Below are positions 34,137 to 44,298 of a stretch of 64,000 nucleotides of DNA, one piece after another (within the stretch, counting starts at the first letter, position 1; each line of letters opens with the position of its first letter). The translations under genes and the position numbers were made by a program. Under the pieces are notes generated by a model. The model had not been told where the DNA came from. It saw nothing but the letters and a program-made list of their open reading frames with translations, and did not search any database. Source of the stretch: Dendrophyllia cribrosa (lineage: Eukaryota; Cnidaria; Anthozoa; Scleractinia; Dendrophylliidae); NCBI GenBank assembly GCA_024195265.1, contig JAJLRJ010000010.1, positions 25,901,676 through 25,965,675 on the forward strand, written 5' to 3'.

Positions 34137-34760
34137 ACCAATTTTGCAACCCGAAAGCACCGTTAACGGCACCCCGAAAGTACCTGCTACCCGAAAGTAA
34201 CGGCTACCCGAAAATAACGGCACCCCGAAAGTACCTGCTACCCGAAAGTAACGGCTACCCGAAAGTACCTGCTACCCGAAAGTAACGGCACCCCGAAAGT
34301 AACGGCACCCCGAAAGTACCTGCTACCCGAAAGTAACGGCTACCCGAAAGTACCTGCTACCCGAAAGTAACGGCTACCCGAAAGTAACGACTACCCGAAA
34401 GTAACGGCTACCCGAAAGTAACGGCTACCCGAAAGTAACGGCTACCCGAAAGTAACGGCACCCCGAAAGTACCTGCTACCTGAAAGTAACGGCTACCCGA
34501 AAGTAACGACTACCCGAAAGTAACGGCTACCCGAAAGTAACGGCTACCCGAAAGTAACGGCTACCCGAAAGTAACGACTACCCGAAAGTAACGACTACCC
34601 GAAAGTAACGGCTACCCGAAAGTAACGACTACCCGAAAGTAACGGCTACCCGAAAGTAACGGCTACCCGAAAGTAACGGCTACCCGAAAGTAACGGCTAC
34701 CCGAAAGTAACGGCTACCCTATTAAGTAATGGTTACCCGAAAGTAACGGCTACCCGAATA
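34137..34760 (+). repeat. 17-bp minisatellite (GCTACCCGAAAGTAACG)
   Basis: About 36 head-to-tail 17-base units. Variants are GGCACCCCGAAAGTAAC and GCTACCCGAAAGTACCT; the tail has a TATTAAGTAATGG unit. Single unit-like words upstream (GGCTACCCGAAAGCAACG at 33943, CCCGGAAGTAACGG at 33987) show the founder sequence from which the array probably grew. Confidence 0.95.
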
Positions 34761-34779
34761 CACGGGTCAGGTGTCATAT

Positions 34780-34808
34780 AGCGGATTTGGACTAGGTCCA
34801 AATCCGCT
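34780..34808. repeat. Perfect 13-bp palindrome beside the minisatellite
   Basis: AGCGGATTTGGAC and GTCCAAATCCGCT are separated by TAG, immediately after the array ends. Confidence 0.8.
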
Positions 34809-35033
34809 AGCGACGGGACGAGGGGCCCTAATCTGCTATCCAAGTTTGAAAAGAACCCCCAGACGGTACCAGAAAACCGTTTTGTGGATGTGGCTCATTC
34901 ATTTTTTACTCCTAAAAAGGAACCAATTCCTTCTAAAAAGTTGTTCCCGTCAGCATATTTTTCTGATTTACATTTCTGTCAGAATAATTTGGCAGTGGTT
35001 ATTTTCGATTCCAACACACTTAGTGGTACCAAA

Positions 35034-35064
35034 CCACGAATCACGAATCACGAATCACGAATCT
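35034..35064 (+). repeat. Four tandem 7-bp units (CACGAAT)
   Basis: CACGAATCACGAATCACGAA and so on, ending CTAAAAGG. The 7-base period recalls the 7-base units in the terminal repeats of the 9373-10841 element, and a related protein module follows about 100 bases later. Confidence 0.85.
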
Positions 35065-35159
35065 AAAAGGTACGACGATCAGCCCCACCATTTTTATACG
35101 GGGACCAAATTAGTTAGCAGATTGAGGCCGCGAGAATTTTGCAGAAAAATTTCGTCAGC

Positions 35160-35368
35160 CACCACACAAGCACGTCGACCGACTGGTGGTACGCAGGGAC
35201 GACAGCACAGGGGCGTTGGTGTACAGCACAGACTTTACTAACACCAATTACCATCCCAGCCCTGCGCATATCATGCGAAAAAACCCTGTTTTTGACGGAC
35301 GTGTACATGTCGACCTCAGCACCTACCACTCACTTGATGGATGCCAAAAAAAAACGCGGAGAGCATAG
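35160..35368 (+). pseudogene. Cys-containing transposon-borne protein module, fragment 2
   Basis: The frame reads DRLVVRRDDSTG, then YSTDFTNTNYHPSPAHIMRK, NPVFDGRVHV and YHSLD, and stops after an A-rich run (nine A) that may have caused a frameshift. About half of the aligned positions match the fragment in the foldback element at 9445-9753, including RRD..TG, DF.NT.YH, HI.RKNP.FDG and Y.SLD. The CYGCG beginning is not visible here. Function unknown; a mobile-element origin is inferred from its occurrence in two repeat contexts. Confidence 0.5.
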
Positions 35369-35469
35369 ACTGATTGTTGATATCGTAAGTTCACAATACA
35401 AAATGATGCTGCGCGCGTTGATTTAATTCTTTAAATTGGCTATTCGTAAGTGAATTCTATAGCTATTAA

Positions 35470-36560
35470 TACCGTACGATTTAGCAATGAAAATGCAATG
35501 ATGCATTACTTTCTTCATAGAAACAATAACTGATTATTAACACCGTTGATTCACAATAACGCTGCGTGAGTTAATTTCTTTTGTTTACCTATTCGTTACT
35601 GTTCTTTATAGCTTCACAGTAGAAAGAATAAGAATACACTTTATTACCATATTTACAAAGAAAGAAAAAACTGTTTACAATATAAAATTAAATCAGAAAT
35701 AGGTACCGTACCGTACCGTACTATTTAGCAATGAAAATGCAGTGATGCATTGCTTTTTTAAAAGAACAAGGACTGGTTGTTAATGTACGATTTAGCAATG
35801 AAAATGCAATGATGCATTGCCTTTTTTAAAAGAACAAGGACTGATTATTAATATCGTTAATATCACAATAATGCTGCGCATGTTGACTTCTTTTATTTAC
35901 CTCTTCGTTAAAGCATGGTTAAAGTAATGGTCAAAACTATTGTACTCGGACAGGAACCACCATTTAACAAAAAGACTGGTGGCCTCTTTATGTACCCCCT
36001 CTCCCCCACCTAAACAGATGGTGTCTTGTTGATATAACCTCCATTCTATCACGAGTAGAACCTGAGAGAAAGAAAAAAATATTCCTGTGCCATTTTATTA
36101 GCAATGCAAGCTTCATGCACACAGAATATTAAACTCTCATCTCTAATTTTTAGGCCAAAAAATTGTGTCCATTACACTCATCAGATAGGTGGTATTTTGT
36201 GTAACCCCCCTACCCCTACACAGGGTGGGTCCTCGTCGAGTATACTTGTTATGACCACTTCCCTTAATTATCTAGCAATGAAAATGCAGTGATGCATTAC
36301 TTTTTCATAGGAACAAGGACTGATTGTTAACAGCGTTAATTCTACCTATTCGTTACTGTTCTTTATAGCTGCCGATACCGTTTTATTTAGCAATGAAAAT
36401 GTAGTGATGCATTGTATTTTTTATAGGAAAGGACTGATTGTCAATATCGTTATATCACAATAATGCTGCGCGTGTTGACTTCTGTTATTTACCTATTCGT
36501 TATTAAATGTACGAATGAAAAACACAAAGCGGACTGATTGTTAATATCGTTAATATAGCT
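35470..36560 (+). repeat. Diverged ~110-bp repeat, five copies, partly tandem
   Basis: TTTAGCAATGAAAATGCA(A/G)T then GATGCATT appears near 35480, 35724, 35790, 36271 and 36385. Copies are followed by (A/G)GAACAAGGACTGATTGTTAA, a CGTTAATATCACAATAA block, CTGCGCGTGTTGACTTC and TTTACCTATTCGTTA in varying completeness. Between copies lie two C-rich inserts (35990-36060 and 36205-36240). Confidence 0.75.
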
Positions 36561-36644
36561 TTTTTGTCAAATTAAATGCGTTAAATCAACTTTTAAAGAA
36601 TCCATCGCTTCCTATTACAAGCGTTTACAAACATACAAGCTTTT

Positions 36645-36790
36645 TATTTTTGCATTTACCACACTCCGCATTTTCTACACTCCGTATTTTCCACACTCCT
36701 CATTTTGTACCACACTCCTCATTTTTTACCACACTCTGCATTTTTTACCACACTCCGCATTTTCTACACTCCGCACTTTTAACGTTTCTA
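36645..36790 (+). repeat. 16-bp tandem repeat (CCACACTCCGCATTTT)
   Basis: Eight irregular units alternating CTACACTCCG(C/T)ATTTT and TACCACACTC(C/T)(T/G)CATTTT. Confidence 0.85.
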
Positions 36791-36980
36791 GACCCCATTT
36801 TTTGTAGTGTTGGGTAGCCTTCCTTTTACACAATCCAGTTTTAGATTTGGGTATTTCAGATTGTATGGATTTTCATGTCAGCTGAAACAAAAAGAATCCG
36901 AAAAAAAGATCGATCCGTTCCGTTCAAGGACAAAAAAGGACAAAAGTCTCAAGGACAAAAGATCAAGGACAAAAGTCTCA

Positions 36981-37414
36981 GGCCCCGACCACACTAATGC
37001 GTTTTCGTTTGAAAACGCATACGTTTTGATGCGTTTTCGCCTATCGTCCACACTAAAACGCCCGAAAACGCTGATGAAAACGGAGACTTTCGAAAACGGT
37101 TTCGAAAGTGGAGACTTTTGAAAACGCATCGTTTTGAAAACGCTTCGTTTCTAGTGTAGACAGGTGAAAACGGAGACTTTTGAAAAAGATGACGTAAAGA
37201 GCGTCACATGCCATCGGTTCCAGGCCAAATCGGAGCATCTATCACCTTTAACACATGCTCAATCCCCGGTCCCAGTTGTTTTCATCGTTTTCGACCGTTT
37301 TAGTGTGGACAAGTGAAAACGATGCGAAACGCTAGTGTGGGCGAAAATATTTTGCTTCGTTTGCTTAGAGATGAAAACGGAGACTTTTGAAAACGTATTA
37401 GTGTGGTCGGGGCC
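36981..37414. mobile_element. MITE, 434 bp, GGCCCCGACCACACTA termini
   Basis: GGCCCCGACCACACTAATGC at the left is mirrored by TAGTGTGGTCGGGGCC at the right. TCA precedes the left end and follows the right end, a possible 3-bp target duplication (TNA class, as in PIF/Harbinger). The interior is packed with GAAAACG and CGTTTTC words and repeated GAAAACGGAGACTTT segments. No transposase. A partial relative, CGCCTATCGTCCACACCAA, is at 33806. Confidence 0.8.
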
Positions 37415-37903
37415 TCAAGGTGAGGGAACATCACTTGAATTTCTGGCTGGTTAAAATTTTGTTACAGTTTATTGACTGCCGATGATCAGACACACACATA
37501 TTATGTAACTGTTTCACTATACAGAACGACAAGAAATAAATGCATTTTCTTTGAGAGTTCTCGTTCTTGTTTTCATCAAGATATTGCTGAGGAAGGTTTT
37601 GAATCAGTAATTTAGCAATAAAAAACGTAAAATGTGACTGCATGAAAAATGGTGAAACATTTCCCCTGTTTATAAACGCCGGGCCTCGAAGAAACGCCGG
37701 GTGTCCGCGAGGCCGAGTTTTAAATATACGCCCCGAGTCGAGAAAATACCGAAGTTTTGTTCTGGTACAAAGGAATGTTATACGTGACTGTCCAATCAAA
37801 AGCTGCGATCTTTTTGGTCAGCAGCCCTTTTCGCGGTTAACCTTTCTCATTTGCATTGTTATTTGCATTACAATAAAAAGTCAACGTGGTACTGCCTGCG
37901 AGA

Positions 37904-37959
37904 TGGACGCCAACGAAACGATACGATACGAAATGCTACAGAACAAACAGAAATATGGT
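37904..37959 (+). CDS. Candidate first coding exon, unrecognised
   Basis: ATG in good context (GCGAGATGG) opens MDANETIRYEMLQNKQKYG and meets a possible donor TATG|GTAAGG at 37959 in phase 1. Reading on instead gives KDFNFSDVGL and a stop. A second short frame (to 38104) lies one base out of register and could be its continuation after a single-base change. The link to the plus-strand exons beginning at 39713 is not proven because phases do not meet directly. Confidence 0.3.
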
Positions 37960-38639
37960 AAGGACTTCAATTTCAGTGATGTTGGTTTATAAGAAACGTG
38001 ACGACTTTGATATGAGAACGATTAGCATTACTACAATTAAGTTTAATGTGAGGCTCATTGCCGACTTGAAGGACGTCAAGAACGACTTGAAGATGATTTT
38101 CTAGCCATTATCATCACATGACACAAATCTCGAGGTAGCTGTTATTGCAGTGATAGATTGTTGCATCCAGTAAGCTTCGTTACACGAAGTTTAAGCATAT
38201 CTTAGGGCATCCTATCTTAGATATGATTACAATACAAGATTACAAGAATACAAGCTTCTATCGCGCGCTGCAAGCAGAATTTATTGAGACTGAAATTTCA
38301 AGTGTGATAAGTGTGATAACCCTCAAAACAACCTCTAAATTACCCTAAAAATTTACAGGTACTTTTACAATGACTTATTTTTGCTCAATAGATGCTTAAA
38401 GGCATTCGTTCCTACTAGAATTCCTGGACGATACTTACAAGTTTCTGACACATGAATAAAGTTTGATTGATTGATTAAGAATTTACTTGTTTTGTCTTTC
38501 ATTTTCTCGTGGTGTAGCTTGAAACACATGCAAACAAACATAAAAGATTTTGAGCAAGTCGAACCATTATCTTGAAAATACCGCCTTCGCAAGTCAAAAG
38601 TCAGCAAGAAAAACAAAGTTAAACATGACAGTGATTTTG

Positions 38640-39290
38640 AGAGTTTCTGTTTCATTTTCATCAGTTTTAAGAGCCCTAAATCTCGCCTTTAGTGAGGCCA
38701 GTTTGATAAACCGATATGGCCATTACAGATGCACAGCACACCAAACAAATAGAGGATGGTAAGCCTGCGCAGTTTTTATTTCATTTTCATCAGTTTCAAG
38801 GGCCCTAAATCTCGCCTTTAGTGAGGCTAGTTTGATAAACCGATACGGCCATTACAGATGCACAGCACACCAAACAAATAGAGGATGGTAAGCCTGCGCA
38901 GTTTTTATTTCATTTTCATCAGTTTTAAGAGCCCTAAATCTCGCCTTTAGTGAGGCTAGTTTGATAAACCCATATGACCATTACAGATGCACAGCACACC
39001 AAACAAATAGAGGATGGTAAGCCTGCACAGTTTTTATTTCATTTTCATCAGTTTTAAGAGCCCTAAATCTCGCCTTTAGTGAGGCTAGTTTGATAAACCC
39101 ATATGACCATTACAGATGCGCAGCACACCAAACAAATAGAGGATGGTAAGCCTGCGCAGTTTTTATTTCATTTTCATCAGTTTTAAGAGCCCTAAATCTC
39201 ACCTTTAGTGAGGCTAGTTTGATAAACCCATATGACCATTACAGATGCACAGCACACTACACAAACAGAGGAATGCTGGTAAACCTGTGG
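38640..39290 (+). repeat. 129-bp satellite, five units
   Basis: GCCCTAAATCTC recurs at 38673, 38802, 38931, 39060 and 39189, exactly 129 bases apart each time. Each unit reads AGTTTTTATTTCATTTTCAT, GCCTTTAGTGAGGCTAGTTT, GATAAACC.ATATG.CCATT, ACAGATGCACAGCACACCA and GAGGATGGTAAGCCTGCGC. Units differ by few bases. A diverged single copy lies at 16712-16850. Confidence 0.95.
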
Positions 39291-39427
39291 TTAGCTTATA
39301 AGCTTAATAAACTGAATATTTTTTCTCATGTTTCATGGCATTTATAGACTACTTTCACAAAAAATTATTGTATTTCACCTCTATTAAATGGTCACCAAAT
39401 TTAATGGTCACGAAGAATTCTAATTAT

Positions 39428-39571
39428 ATGTCTATGTTGTGGTGCAATTTTATGCTTGGTGCAAATTTTATTTTCCTTTGTTTTGGGGTATGATAATGTA
39501 TGATAATGAGTTTTAAACAAAGGAAAATAAAATTTGCACCAACGACAAAATTGCGCCACAACATCTATATC
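39428..39571. repeat. Inverted repeat, ~54-bp arms
   Basis: GTTGTGGTGCAATTTTATGC then GGTGCAAATTTTATTTTCCT is mirrored on the right with three to four mismatches. The spacer is about 33 bases with a GTATGATAAT doublet. Confidence 0.75.
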
Positions 39572-39712
39572 TACCACAGAGGCCGATGTTTGGCAAAACA
39601 GACAATAAACCACCACGAGAGTGGTGGAGGGAGCTTTCTATTGATATATGATCATATATAGTTTGTCACATGACTTTAAATTGAAACTGGCACTTGTACA
39701 AATTTTTTTCAG

Positions 39713-41936
39713 AAGGACACCCACGAGGGTTGGGAGTACCATGAAAGTGATCATGTTGCCATTGGCACTAAACAACAAGGTGAGTGACTTGATTCATTAC
39801 ATTAAGCTACACGGCCCTAAATCCCAGACAACCATAACTGTTTTTTTTTTTCCATTTCATGTTGATTGTGTTGGCAAAACTGTTGATGATTTACAACAAA
39901 AACTTGCTTTACAAACAATATTATAAAACCTGATAGCCAGGCACCTTCCAGGAACATATTTAACACATTTTGTGCTGTTGTTGTTAGCGATAAAATATAC
40001 ATCATGTGATCAATTTCCCATTCTACTTCAATTTTTGCCATATCACATGCTAAATTTTAGAACACTTCTATTAAGCGGTCAGTTGGCTATTTCCCAAGGG
40101 TGAAATTATGAACAGACAAGTGCAGTATTGGATCATAAGAAGGGGGGTGGGGGGGGGGGCATGTGCTGAGCATGCGAGTAGCTGACTGGAACCATATAAC
40201 CTTTGTTGAGATATATCCTGGAGGGTTTCGGTTACATCGGACTTTGCTTATGGAAGAAGAATATATTGCACTACATAAGAAGCTATTGTGGAGTGTACTG
40301 CTTGAACCTAGTATACATTCTCCGGGCAAAAAACTTCCACTCGTCCGCTCGTCTGAGACGAGTACTTGATCTCAGACAAGTGGATTTTCAAAAGCACTTG
40401 TCCGACAGGACGAGTACCATTTACCAGGAGAAATTTGTCTCGTTTTTCACTGAGTTCTAAGTTTCCCAAGCATCTCTGGACTTCGTAAACTAACTTGGTT
40501 TTCGCGAATTTATTTCATTTTACTCAAAAACTTAACCATTTTCCAATGTACCATGGTTACTAAGGATGACCAAGATGGCTACTTGTTTCAGACTCTTTTC
40601 TTTGGCTTCGAAATCGTTCGTCTTCGGTGTTTCTTCATTGCTAAAAGGTTTAAAACGTCCGACAATGATAGGGAGCACTGTTTCAACACAGGTAGTTTTT
40701 GACAATTGAGGCTAAATTTTACAATTTATAAACACAACGCTCACGTTTGTGTGTTACGAGAATACGTGTTTCATGTGGATCCTTATTCTTCAATTTGACT
40801 TTTGGACTCAGAGGCACTCTGGCAGCTCTGTTAGAGAAACAAGACTCACTTTTCGACACCATCTAAAGTTAAAGAATTATGTTTGCTCCACGTTGTACAC
40901 CTCAAATAAATAGAATGTTCAATTTCAAGGCCCAAAAAGTATGTTCAACTTATATCACCAGAAAGTATAATCTATTGTTGATGTTCCCGCAGACAAGCCA
41001 CACCTCCAATTTTGAGCAAAAATTTTGGCCAAATGTGGCTTATACGCCAGTTTTTACAGTACATTGAAAATTTGTTTTAACGCTACATTTTTTAATTTAT
41101 TCATTTTTTGGACGAGTGAATTTTACTTTCAGACAACCAAAATTTGAGTGGCACTTGTCCAATGGACAAGTGGAAAGAAAAAAAGTTTTTTGCCCTGATT
41201 CTATAAACTACTGACAGTAGTCCCCTGTATTTAACAAGAATTGTGTGACAGAACACCAATGACAAGCATAACAAATGCTACGAGCCTCAAGTGTACAGCT
41301 ATCTGTGTCTGATTGTCTTAAGGTTCATTAACAGCAGTTAATTATACAATTAACTTTAGCATTAAGTGTTGTATATTAATGATGCCTGGTCAGTGATAGG
41401 TACATACATTACATCTAAAACAACATTCTTCATTACCTATTTTTATAACAATTTGATTCTGTTATGTTTAAATACCAATGCTTCCTAGTCATGAAAATAT
41501 GAAAATATCCATTCCTCCCCCCAGAAGGCTTCCCCCCCCCCTCCCCCCATGCAGCCACCTCACTTTTCTTTTTAAAACTTTGGCTTTGAGACCCTCCAGC
41601 CTCCCCCCTCGGAATTTGGGAGTTAGAGAGTTTAAAACTAATGGTGATACTAATGGTGAGATGTAATCAATTGACCTCGTTGCCTGAGCAGTTAGCAGTC
41701 GTAAGCAGTCTCATATTAGGAGACATAAGGACTTTAATAATAAATACACTTGTTGTGCCTTTGACAATAACCAATAACCAACTCTCTCAGCATAATGACT
41801 CCTGTTTTAACTTCTTGTGTTTGTTTTTAGTCCTTTTGTGGAAAGTGGTTATGGTGACATAAAAGCATGGATTAAGAGCAATTTGCCAACCTCTGTGTAC
41901 TTAAAAACAGCCTTATCTGAATGGAACAGAAGATAA
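39713..41936 (+). CDS. Partial multi-exon host gene, unrecognised product
   Basis: Three splice-bounded exons are visible. First, 39713-39779 follows AAATTTTTTTCAG, reads KDTHEGWEYHESDHVAIG and ends CAACAAG|GTGAGT, phase 1. Second, 40179 (or 40182) to 40310 reads ADWNHITFVEIYPGGFRLH, TLLMEEEYIALHKKLLWSVL and ends CCTA|GTATAC; it fits phase 1, but its acceptor follows a G-rich tract and is weak. Third, 41831-41936 follows TTCTTGTGTTTGTTTTTAG, reads PFVESGYGDIKAWIKSNLP, TSVYLKTALSEWNRR and ends TAA. The third exon needs phase 2, so at least one exon between 40311 and 41830 is missing from my reading. Composition is protein-like with many Trp, Tyr and His, but I do not recognise the family. Confidence 0.45.
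40540..40945 (+). repeat. Dispersed repeat, copy 1 (inverted mate 48720-49115)
   Basis: Landmarks: GGTTACTAAGG, CCAAGATGGCTACTTGTTT, GTGTTTCTTCATTGCTAAAA, GTCCGACAA, TTTATAAACACAA, GAAACAAGACTCAC and CACCATCTAA. All occur in reverse orientation at 48720-49115. Confidence 0.7.
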
Positions 41937-41952
41937 CAGCAATGGACAACAG

Positions 41953-42609
41953 GTAAGTGCACATGTATATATGTTTTTTTTTTTTCTGGCCTTAATGTTT
42001 TCCAGTAGACTTGAATTGTGCATGTTAAAAAAAAAGAGTTAATTATTATTTTAAATTACAGTATCAATAAGCCTGCAAATAATCTTCTCTCGGCAAGTCA
42101 TTTGTCAGTCCAGGGACAATATTGACCTGACAAGAGGTCAGTCTGCTTGGACAATTTTGTTCTACATGGTTTATCTTTATTGAAAAGTGCCTGGTGTTTA
42201 AAGCTACATTGTAATTGTGGGAAGTTTTACATGTTTCACAGAGAGGTGCAAATCCCAAGGCAAAAAAAAAAGAACATGTTTCATAGAGAGAAAAGATTTT
42301 CTGTCTGAATTTAATTGTAGCAGAACTACTGCAGGGATGTAGCTAAGAGCCGGCTAATTTCACCAGCTGAAAGAGAACTTATCACCGGCTAATATCACTA
42401 GAAAACAAAGCCTTGGGGTGATTTTGAATGTGCACAAGCCAGAAAAACCTGCTGGGCTAGTTAATGAGCCTGCTAAGTTTTTTCTTAGCTACACCCCTAC
42501 TACCCAGTCTATTTGTCAGGACAGCTAGCTAAGCATTCACCAGTCAAAATCCTAACTTTACCGGACATTTGTCCGATGACAGGCTGTTATTTGCAGCCTT
42601 GCAGTAAAG
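41953..42609. other. No supportable gene
   Basis: AT-rich, with words such as GCCGGCTAATTTCACCAGC and a related CACCGGCTAATATCACTAG nearby. A donor-like CAACAG|GTAAGT at 41952 follows the stop of the last plus-strand exon and may be fortuitous. Confidence 0.3.
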
Positions 42610-43395
42610 TCTGAAGTGTCAGCCGCTTTCTCTCCCTACCCCCTGTGGGCTCCAGTGAGAGAGCGTCTGAATTCTGAGTGTTATAATGCCAGCCGGTGAC
42701 ATCACAGACTGATTAATATTCTAATGTCACATAAATTTTAGATTTGTGGCTATAATGGTCACTCTTTCTTCTTGATAGATGCAATCATTGATGAAAACAA
42801 CTGATTTTGTTTGGCATGTTTGCATGTTCAGCTTTGTTGTTCCCCTGAAATGAATCAAACTGTTTTCCATTCAAAGATTGAAATCTGCAGCTGATCAACA
42901 TTTGCAGATGATACAATAGATCCACCATACAGTTTCCTGTCAGACAGTTTTACTTTGTTTTTCAAATAGTTATCCTGATGCATTGATTTCAGTATTACCT
43001 CCTTTTCACTTTAATCATCTAAATAATTCCAGTCCTTTTTGTGAAGATCACTATCCATCTATGAATGTAGAGTAGAAAGGGTACATACAGTGTACAGTTA
43101 TGTCAGGAAATAACAAAGCAATTTCCGCTGCAATATCAAATTAGAGTAACAGATGCACAAGAAGTAAATCGCCGGATTCAAGAAACCACTTGAATGTTCT
43201 TTTAGCTTTTTAGTAAAATATCTTAACTGCATATAAATGGTACAATGTATCTTGTTTGACCAAAGAAAACATACCGGGAAACCAAACAAAGAAGTCGGTG
43301 TGCTTCCCCTTCTAGAGTCGTGTTGACACCTGCTGTATCATTAGTCAATACTAATTGACAGCCTTTGCCCTATGTGACCAATAAGAAACAGTTGT

Positions 43396-43533
43396 TGTAA
43401 TGTATTAGTCCGCTATGCATGCTGGGGGACGAGACCATGTGCTTTTGATAGCACCGGCCATGATTAAACATGTTTGAGTTAAATCTGTTTGTCGAGTTGA
43501 ATATTTATAGATTTTGATCCAGGGGACACTACA
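43396..43533 (+). repeat. 5' LTR of gypsy element
   Basis: 138 bases, TG...CA ends. It contains GGGGGACGAGACCATGTGC and TATTTATAGATTTTGATCC. Differs from the 3' LTR by five substitutions. Confidence 0.95.
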
Positions 43534-43534
43534 C

Positions 43535-43552
43535 TGGCGACGAGGATGGGAT
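43535..43552 (+). other. Primer binding site (tRNA-Ser type)
   Basis: TGGCGACGAGGATGGGAT starts two bases after the LTR. It is complementary to a tRNA 3' end with CCA and the acceptor/T-arm sequence of metazoan tRNA-Ser(GCU), the usual primer of Mag-lineage elements. The tRNA match is from memory of that tRNA. Confidence 0.8.
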
Positions 43553-44298
43553 CGTAGGCAATGAAACAGTGGCTGCAACCAAGCAGAGACAAAGAGCAAT
43601 GTTATTATACTTGGCTGGGCCTGATTTGCAGGAGATATTTACCACTTTACCTGAAACTGGGGAAGCAACGGATTACACCCGTGCAGTCCAAGCTCTGAAT
43701 GCCTACTTCGTACCACAAGTGAACTCAGCGTTCGCCCGACAGACATTCCATCAGATCATGCAAAAACCAGGTGAGACCGTTCAACAATTTGCCACTCGCT
43801 TAAAAAAAAGCAGCCAAAGATTGTGATTTTGGGGCAGATGCCGACAACCAAATCCGGGATGCAGTTTTGAATAAATGCACATCAACTTACATCAAACGCA
43901 AATTGCTTGAAGAAGGCCAAGGCCTGAACTTAAAACGCACCTTAGAGGTCGCCAAACAATGCGAAAAAATTGAAACGCAACTGGCTGCACTTTCCATGAA
44001 AGGGGAAGGGTTAGAAAACATCAACAGGGTGAATGAGAGGGGTAGCATTTCGTGCACCAGCATGCAAAGGAGACCCCAAGACAGAGATAAAACTTGCTAT
44101 AGATGTGGTTTAACGGGTCATTTTGGTCGTGACCCCCAGTGCCCTGCAAAAGGGAAGACTTGCAGGAAATGTCGTGGGAGGGATCATTTCGAGAAAGTCT
44201 GCAAGACCAGACTGATGCAAACCAGGTCGGAGATGAACCCAGTAATTCCCAGTATGATTACGCCTTCACTGTCACTGGAGAAGAAAATTCAGATATGA
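43551..44298 (+). pseudogene. gypsy gag: capsid region and CCHC zinc knuckles, frameshifted
   Basis: A frame opening near the primer site reads AMLLYLAGPDLQEIFTTLP, then FARQTFHQIMQKPGETVQQF, a Mag-type capsid region. It lacks an ATG and about 50 residues usually found before this block, so the 5' end of gag appears deleted. A run of eight A (43802-43809) holds an extra base, and the frame then shifts. The downstream part (43867-44298) has the KRKLLEEG.. helix and two knuckles: CYRCGLTGHFGRD with a late Cys, then CRKCRGRDHFEKVC (CxxCxxxxHxxxxC). Gag packages element RNA in cytoplasmic particles. Confidence 0.85.

Noticed and set aside
34137..34760. CRISPR-like array
   Set aside because: The 17-bp units are directly adjacent without unique spacers, in a eukaryotic context; it is a minisatellite.
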